From contig JAQVOZ010000043.1 of the NCBI GenBank assembly GCA_028702365.1, forward strand, positions 1-9,281: a stretch of 9,281 bases of DNA. The letters are read 5' to 3'. The notes under the pieces were generated by a model. It had not been told where the DNA came from. It saw only the letters and a list, made by a program, of their open reading frames with translations, and searched no databases. This document shows positions 6,391 to 9,281 of the stretch, one piece after another; the stretch's first letter is position 1, and every line of letters begins with the position of its first letter. Both the position numbers and the translations under genes were made by a program. Source of the stretch: Candidatus Omnitrophota bacterium (GTDB taxonomy: Bacteria > Omnitrophota > Gorgyraeia > Duberdicusellales > 4484-171).

Positions 6391-6627
6391 TTAATCAACA
6401 CCTTCATGCAGCCACTGCCTGCCTTTATTATAGGCCTTACCCACTTCATCCTCCAGCCTTGGGGAAAGCAAGCGCAATAACTCTTTGCCTAAGATACGGT
6501 ATTGTTTACCTACTTTTGCTGTACGAATGATGCCTTTTTTGATAAGCCGCATAGTTGTTGAAGGGCTTATTTTAAGCAGTTTTTGGGCCTCTTCGGTGGT
6601 GTAGACTTCGTTTGGCTTTATTTCCAT
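6391..6627 (-). CDS. Small excisionase/MerR-type helix-turn-helix DNA-binding protein
   Basis: A 78-residue protein whose first 52 residues match the HTH_17/excisionase-family fold. VYTTEEAQKLLKISPSTTMRLIKKG (8-32) forms the helix-turn-helix and GKQYRI (40-45) the short wing. The tail (53-78) is charged and ends QWLHEGVD. Such proteins bind DNA as small repressors or activators, or act as recombination directionality factors; no integrase or recombinase is visible here, so a regulator is the better guess. AGAGGTG lies 4 nt before the ATG and sets the start. It is preceded by the best promoter in the window, whose -35 box lies within a 10-bp tandem repeat, an arrangement suited to autoregulation (inference). 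It separates the GT39 gene from the dehydratase gene and could control the downstream glycan operon. Alternatively it belongs to a small cassette inserted between them. Confidence 0.82.
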   Translation of the reverse strand: MEIKPNEVYTTEEAQKLLKISPSTTMRLIKKGIIRTAKVGKQYRILGKELLRLLSPRLEDEVGKAYNKGRQWLHEGVD

Positions 6628-6631
6628 AATG

Positions 6632-6646
6632 CACCTCTTTTTGAGG
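6632..6646 (-). promoter_or_regulatory. Shine-Dalgarno of the HTH gene, partly in a small hairpin
   Basis: AGAGGTG (6638-6632) is the ribosome-binding site. Its GAGG also pairs with CCTC at 6643-6646 across an A5 loop, a 4-bp stem that could partly mask it. The stem is too short to claim control. Confidence 0.4.
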
Positions 6647-6647
6647 A

Positions 6648-6675
6648 ATTATACACACCTTAGCCAAAAAGTCAA
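6648..6675 (-). promoter_or_regulatory. Sigma70-type promoter of the HTH gene
   Basis: On the minus strand TTGACT (6675-6670) and TATAAT (6653-6648) are separated by 16 nt, five of six and six of six matches to the consensus. The predicted start near 6641 leaves a leader of about 14 nt before the ATG, just holding the Shine-Dalgarno. The -35 box is the last copy of a 10-bp repeat, so a protein bound to the repeat would occlude RNA polymerase. Confidence 0.75.
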
Positions 6676-6706
6676 TAGTAGTCATTAGTAGTCAATAGTG
6701 GTCATA
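6671..6706. repeat. 10-bp tandem repeat overlapping the -35 box (candidate operator)
   Basis: Plus-strand units are GTCAATAGTA (6671), GTCATTAGTA (6681), GTCAATAGTG (6691) and a partial GTCATA (6701). The period is exactly 10 bp, about one helical turn, so each copy faces the same side of the DNA. The 8-mer GTGGTCAT spanning the last units (6698-6705) recurs downstream of the HTH gene at 6370-6377. Binding by the adjacent HTH protein is inferred. Confidence 0.7.
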
Positions 6707-6722
6707 GCAAGGATAAGCGGGG

Positions 6723-8351
6723 CTATTTTTGACTTAAATCATAAATGAATATGGAGCAGCCGGCTTTTGCCGTTGGTTTATACGCTTTAACCCAATTTAT
6801 AGAATCAATAAATTGGGCGCTGATTGCATAGATTGCTTTTTTTGGCACCTCCATCTCTGCCTTAGTAATCTTTTTGTAATTTATGCCATAAAATTCCGGG
6901 TTATCCTCTCCGAAATAAAGAAGAGTTATTTCGTTTATCTTATTTTTCTTAACGTATTTTGCAAGTGCCGGTAAATCTTGTCCCCAATCTAAATTTGAAT
7001 CCCTTAAATATTTCCAGCCATTATCCGGGCCGCCTACAAATTCATTAAAATAGGAAAGATAGTTTGGCCAAGCAAGCAATGCTACAATCACAATCCAGGC
7101 TCCCAGCAAAAAAGCCATGCCGCATTTAGCAAGGCTCAGCCTAGAGGCCATCAGGCGGGAAATAAATATGCAGCCTAAAAGATATACCGGTAAAATATAG
7201 CGGATTCCTATCTGAAGTTTGCTAAAAGACGCTGCAGCAAAGATTAAAATTCCCGGAATTACTATATAAAGCTCGTCCCTGTTTAAAGGCTTCCTGCGTA
7301 ATGAAAATAACGAAAAACAAAATAATGCCAGCATGGGCAATGAAGTTTTTATAAGAAACGCCATAAAATAATACCAGCGATTTCCATATTGAGACCAGTT
7401 TCCCCAAAAAAATGTGTTATGCCCTTCTTTGGTATGTTCTGCTACCCCAAAAATACCCGTAATATATGTTGTAAGGGGTAATTTTACATCTCTAAGTAGA
7501 CGCCCTGTCCTTTGCCTGTTCCAATCAGGAACAAAGTGACTGATTGTTTTTTGGGTAAAATTTATTTTTTTCTCCTGATTTACTGTTTGGGAAAGAAAAG
7601 ATTTCATATTGAATCCATACCCTGCCCAAATAACGATAACTGATAATACAAATACGAGAATAGTTTTTGAAAATATGCGTTTAACCGGTGCTGGCTTTTT
7701 GAAATACTCAATAAAAATCAAAAACAAAAATGCCGGATAAAGCAAAAGTGCGGTATATTTTGTAAGCTGGGCAAGCCCAAGCGAGATTGATACGAATAAT
7801 ATATTTTTTGGGGCAGGATTTTTGGAAAATTTCCAGAATGAAAAGATTGAAAGCAACGAGAAACAGGCAAAAGTCATATCTGTCGTTGCCAGGCTTGACT
7901 GCGCTATAACCTCAGGAGTAAAACAGAAAATGAAAAGCGCGGATAAACCTGCCCTAGCTCCATAAAAAGCATAAGCCATTTTATAAACCAAAAATCCCGC
8001 AAAAATTCCAATAAACACAATCATCAGCCGGCTTAAAAATAGTATTGCGCGGAATTTATCGCGATTATACTCGAAAAAAAACTTATGAGAAAATTTAGGC
8101 GCATCAGCTTCCTGCCAATTTACATCATTAAACGAACTTTTTAGAGTCATAAAATTCAGCGGAAAAGCCATTATGTAACGGGGTAGCGGCGGATTGTAAG
8201 GATTAAGGCGGAAATCAAAGGTTTTAAAATAACTATAACCTACTGCTATATGATGAGCGATTTCATCACAGGTTCCGGATTTCTGCATCATACCGGAAAT
8301 GGATAAGCAAGCAAAAATTAAAAGTAATAATGTAACAAAAAAAATCCTCAT
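6723..8351 (-). CDS. GT39/PMT-type membrane glycosyltransferase (phospholipid-carrier-dependent)
   Basis: A 542-residue polytopic membrane protein of the PMT/ArnT (GT-C) class, which transfers a sugar from a polyprenyl-phosphate donor on the periplasmic side. A first membrane helix (1-21) is followed by the external loop with the Asp29-Glu30 pair (CDEIAHH) expected for catalysis in the class and NPYNPPLPRYIMAFPL (50-65). SLATTDM (153-159) is the second conserved loop, and several further hydrophobic helices lie at about 107-129, 134-148, 159-174, 184-215, 229-245, 326-350, 361-376, 383-400 and 410-428. The stretch YFNEFVGGPDNGWKYLRDSNL (434-454), with DWGQDL after it, resembles a family of uncharacterised GT39 proteins. 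The tail from about 455 is soluble and external. Its ATG overlaps the stop of the YfhO-like gene by 4 nt (ATGA), so the two are coupled. A 95-nt gap with the HTH promoter follows; I see no terminator in it. Donor and acceptor are unknown. Confidence 0.88.
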   Translation of the reverse strand: MRIFFVTLLLLIFACLSISGMMQKSGTCDEIAHHIAVGYSYFKTFDFRLNPYNPPLPRYIMAFPLNFMTLKSSFNDVNWQEADAPKFSHKFFFEYNRDKFRAILFLSRLMIVFIGIFAGFLVYKMAYAFYGARAGLSALFIFCFTPEVIAQSSLATTDMTFACFSLLSIFSFWKFSKNPAPKNILFVSISLGLAQLTKYTALLLYPAFLFLIFIEYFKKPAPVKRIFSKTILVFVLSVIVIWAGYGFNMKSFLSQTVNQEKKINFTQKTISHFVPDWNRQRTGRLLRDVKLPLTTYITGIFGVAEHTKEGHNTFFWGNWSQYGNRWYYFMAFLIKTSLPMLALFCFSLFSLRRKPLNRDELYIVIPGILIFAAASFSKLQIGIRYILPVYLLGCIFISRLMASRLSLAKCGMAFLLGAWIVIVALLAWPNYLSYFNEFVGGPDNGWKYLRDSNLDWGQDLPALAKYVKKNKINEITLLYFGEDNPEFYGINYKKITKAEMEVPKKAIYAISAQFIDSINWVKAYKPTAKAGCSIFIYDLSQK

Positions 8352-9281
8352 TTTTCACTTAAATTGTACGGCCTATATTCAAATATGACATTGTGCTTTC
8401 CGGCACATAACTTTACAGCCTGTATAACATCTTTTACTTTAAGAATCGGCACACGCACCCCATCTACACAAGCTGTCCATCCTGGATAATTATTTTCTGA
8501 AAATACCAAGAAGCCGCCGATATCGCTTGAAAGCTCAACCTCACAAAAACCATCTTTATAATTAAGAACATCTAAATATCGTGTTTTACCGGGCTTTATA
8601 TAGGAATCAGAGATATCGGCAGTAAAAAATATTCTTGGCAGGCAAGCTTTTAGTTTATAGAGCCAAATTCCATCTTCAAAAATAACCTTTTCAATAAAAT
8701 CAAAATTAAGCTCCTCGCTTGCTATTATATATTTTACATTCAGTACCCTGAGTAATTCCTGCTTATCCCCTATCGATTGTTTTTCCGGATAAATCACCCC
8801 CAGGGAGTTATCAATTACCTCCAAAGAAGAAAGTGACTCTTTATAACTTTGCTGAACCAATGGAGAGTAAGAAGCAATTGTCTCAACGTCAACAAGAATA
8901 TTAGCGCAAGGCCTTATCCACCAAGGCATATTTTTACTCGCCAACGCAAACGGCATTATTCTAAAAGTATCCTTATCGAATTTTATAATATCTAAGATTT
9001 TATTATGTGTTATTTTAAGGCTGCTAAATGGTTTTATGTTTCCCCTAAAACCAGTGCCATAGAAACTAAAAATAAAGAGATCAAACAATATGCCTGCCAT
9101 GAAAAAAACTCGATAAAACCTGGCTGCATCTTTATGCCTAATCAGATATACACTTAAAAATACGGCTAAAACGCACAAGGATAAAGAAATCAAAACAAAA
9201 CCATTCGACAAAGAAGTAATGCTGACAAGCTGGTTATAAAGAGCGTCGATTTTAGAAAAATAAGTCTGAAGGCCGTAGCGG
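8348..9281 (-). CDS. YfhO-like membrane protein, C-terminal part, cut by right window edge
   Basis: The frame stays open to the last base (310 residues visible), so the N-terminal, mostly membrane-embedded part lies outside. A TTG at 9211 could be read as a start, but codons upstream of it continue without a stop and keep family character, so this is a fragment of a longer gene. Visible parts are two membrane helices (about 27-47 and 56-75) and then an external domain. This has LLRVLNVKYIIASEE, as in the YfhO 'LLGVKYVI' segment, and near the end GGFLVFSENNYPGWTACVDG and AGKHNVIFEYRP, the family's terminal beta-sandwich. YfhO proteins are GT-C-like membrane proteins linked to glycosylation of lipoteichoic acid or other envelope polymers, generally poorly characterised. 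This copy stops soon after FEYRP, where many homologues have one more membrane helix. It overlaps the GT39 gene by 4 nt, suggesting a shared role. Confidence 0.8.
   Translation of the reverse strand, partial: RYGLQTYFSKIDALYNQLVSITSLSNGFVLISLSLCVLAVFLSVYLIRHKDAARFYRVFFMAGILFDLFIFSFYGTGFRGNIKPFSSLKITHNKILDIIKFDKDTFRIMPFALASKNMPWWIRPCANILVDVETIASYSPLVQQSYKESLSSLEVIDNSLGVIYPEKQSIGDKQELLRVLNVKYIIASEELNFDFIEKVIFEDGIWLYKLKACLPRIFFTADISDSYIKPGKTRYLDVLNYKDGFCEVELSSDIGGFLVFSENNYPGWTACVDGVRVPILKVKDVIQAVKLCAGKHNVIFEYRPYNLSEK

Noticed and set aside
6391..6627. Phage excisionase / prophage remnant
   Set aside because: Only the HTH fold supports it. No integrase, attachment site, tRNA or phage gene is in the window, so a small regulator is the safer reading.
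6671..6706. CRISPR array
   Set aside because: The units are 10 bp directly abutting with no spacers and no cas genes; it is a simple tandem repeat.
8348..9211. Complete 287-aa gene starting at a TTG at 9211
   Set aside because: The frame is open upstream to the window edge and the residues before the TTG read as continuing protein. The visible part is only the C-terminal region of a larger YfhO-like protein.

Overview
The window is a 9.3 kb, AT-rich stretch in which every supported gene lies on the minus strand, so transcription runs from high to low coordinates. Genes are tightly packed, with 4-nt stop/start overlaps at 8348-8351 and 3625-3628, an 8-nt overlap at 1373-1380 and a 23-nt overlap at 700-722. 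It looks like part of a surface-glycan locus of a bacterium, probably Gram-negative and uncultured. A candidate phylum such as Omnitrophota fits the gene styles (YfhO/GT39 pair, small excisionase-type HTH gene with periodic repeats beside it), but that placement is a low-confidence inference because no marker gene is present.

Region 1 (9281 down to 6723) holds the C-terminal part of a YfhO-like membrane protein that runs off the right edge. It overlaps a complete GT39/PMT-type membrane glycosyltransferase that would use a lipid-linked sugar. Together they suggest sugar transfer on the outer face of the cytoplasmic membrane.

Region 2 (6722 down to 6285) is a small regulatory island. It has a near-consensus sigma70 promoter whose -35 box sits inside a 10-bp-periodic tandem repeat, a 78-aa excisionase/MerR-type HTH protein, and a 106-bp spacer with a second ~10-bp-periodic repeat and a long imperfect inverted repeat.

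Region 3 (6284 down to 1) is an operon-like run. It encodes a PseB-type UDP-GlcNAc 4,6-dehydratase, an aldo/keto reductase fused to an SpsF-type cytidylyltransferase, a class-III (GSA-aminomutase-like) PLP aminotransferase, an RmlD-like SDR reductase, a DPM1-like family 2 glycosyltransferase, and the N-terminal 240 residues of a NeuB/SpsE-type sialic-acid synthase cut by the left edge.

Read together, region 3 looks like a pathway to a CMP-activated nonulosonic (sialic-acid-like) sugar. The dehydratase would make a 4-keto-6-deoxy UDP-HexNAc, the aminotransferase and one or both reductases would modify it, NeuB would condense it with PEP, and the SpsF domain would charge it with CMP. The composition is not the textbook pseudaminate or legionaminate set: the usual DegT-type aminotransferase, UDP-sugar hydrolase and N-acetyltransferase are not in the window and may lie beyond the left edge. 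The most interesting items are this non-standard composition, the AKR-cytidylyltransferase fusion, and the HTH gene whose promoter carries helically phased repeats and which sits directly in front of the glycan operon.
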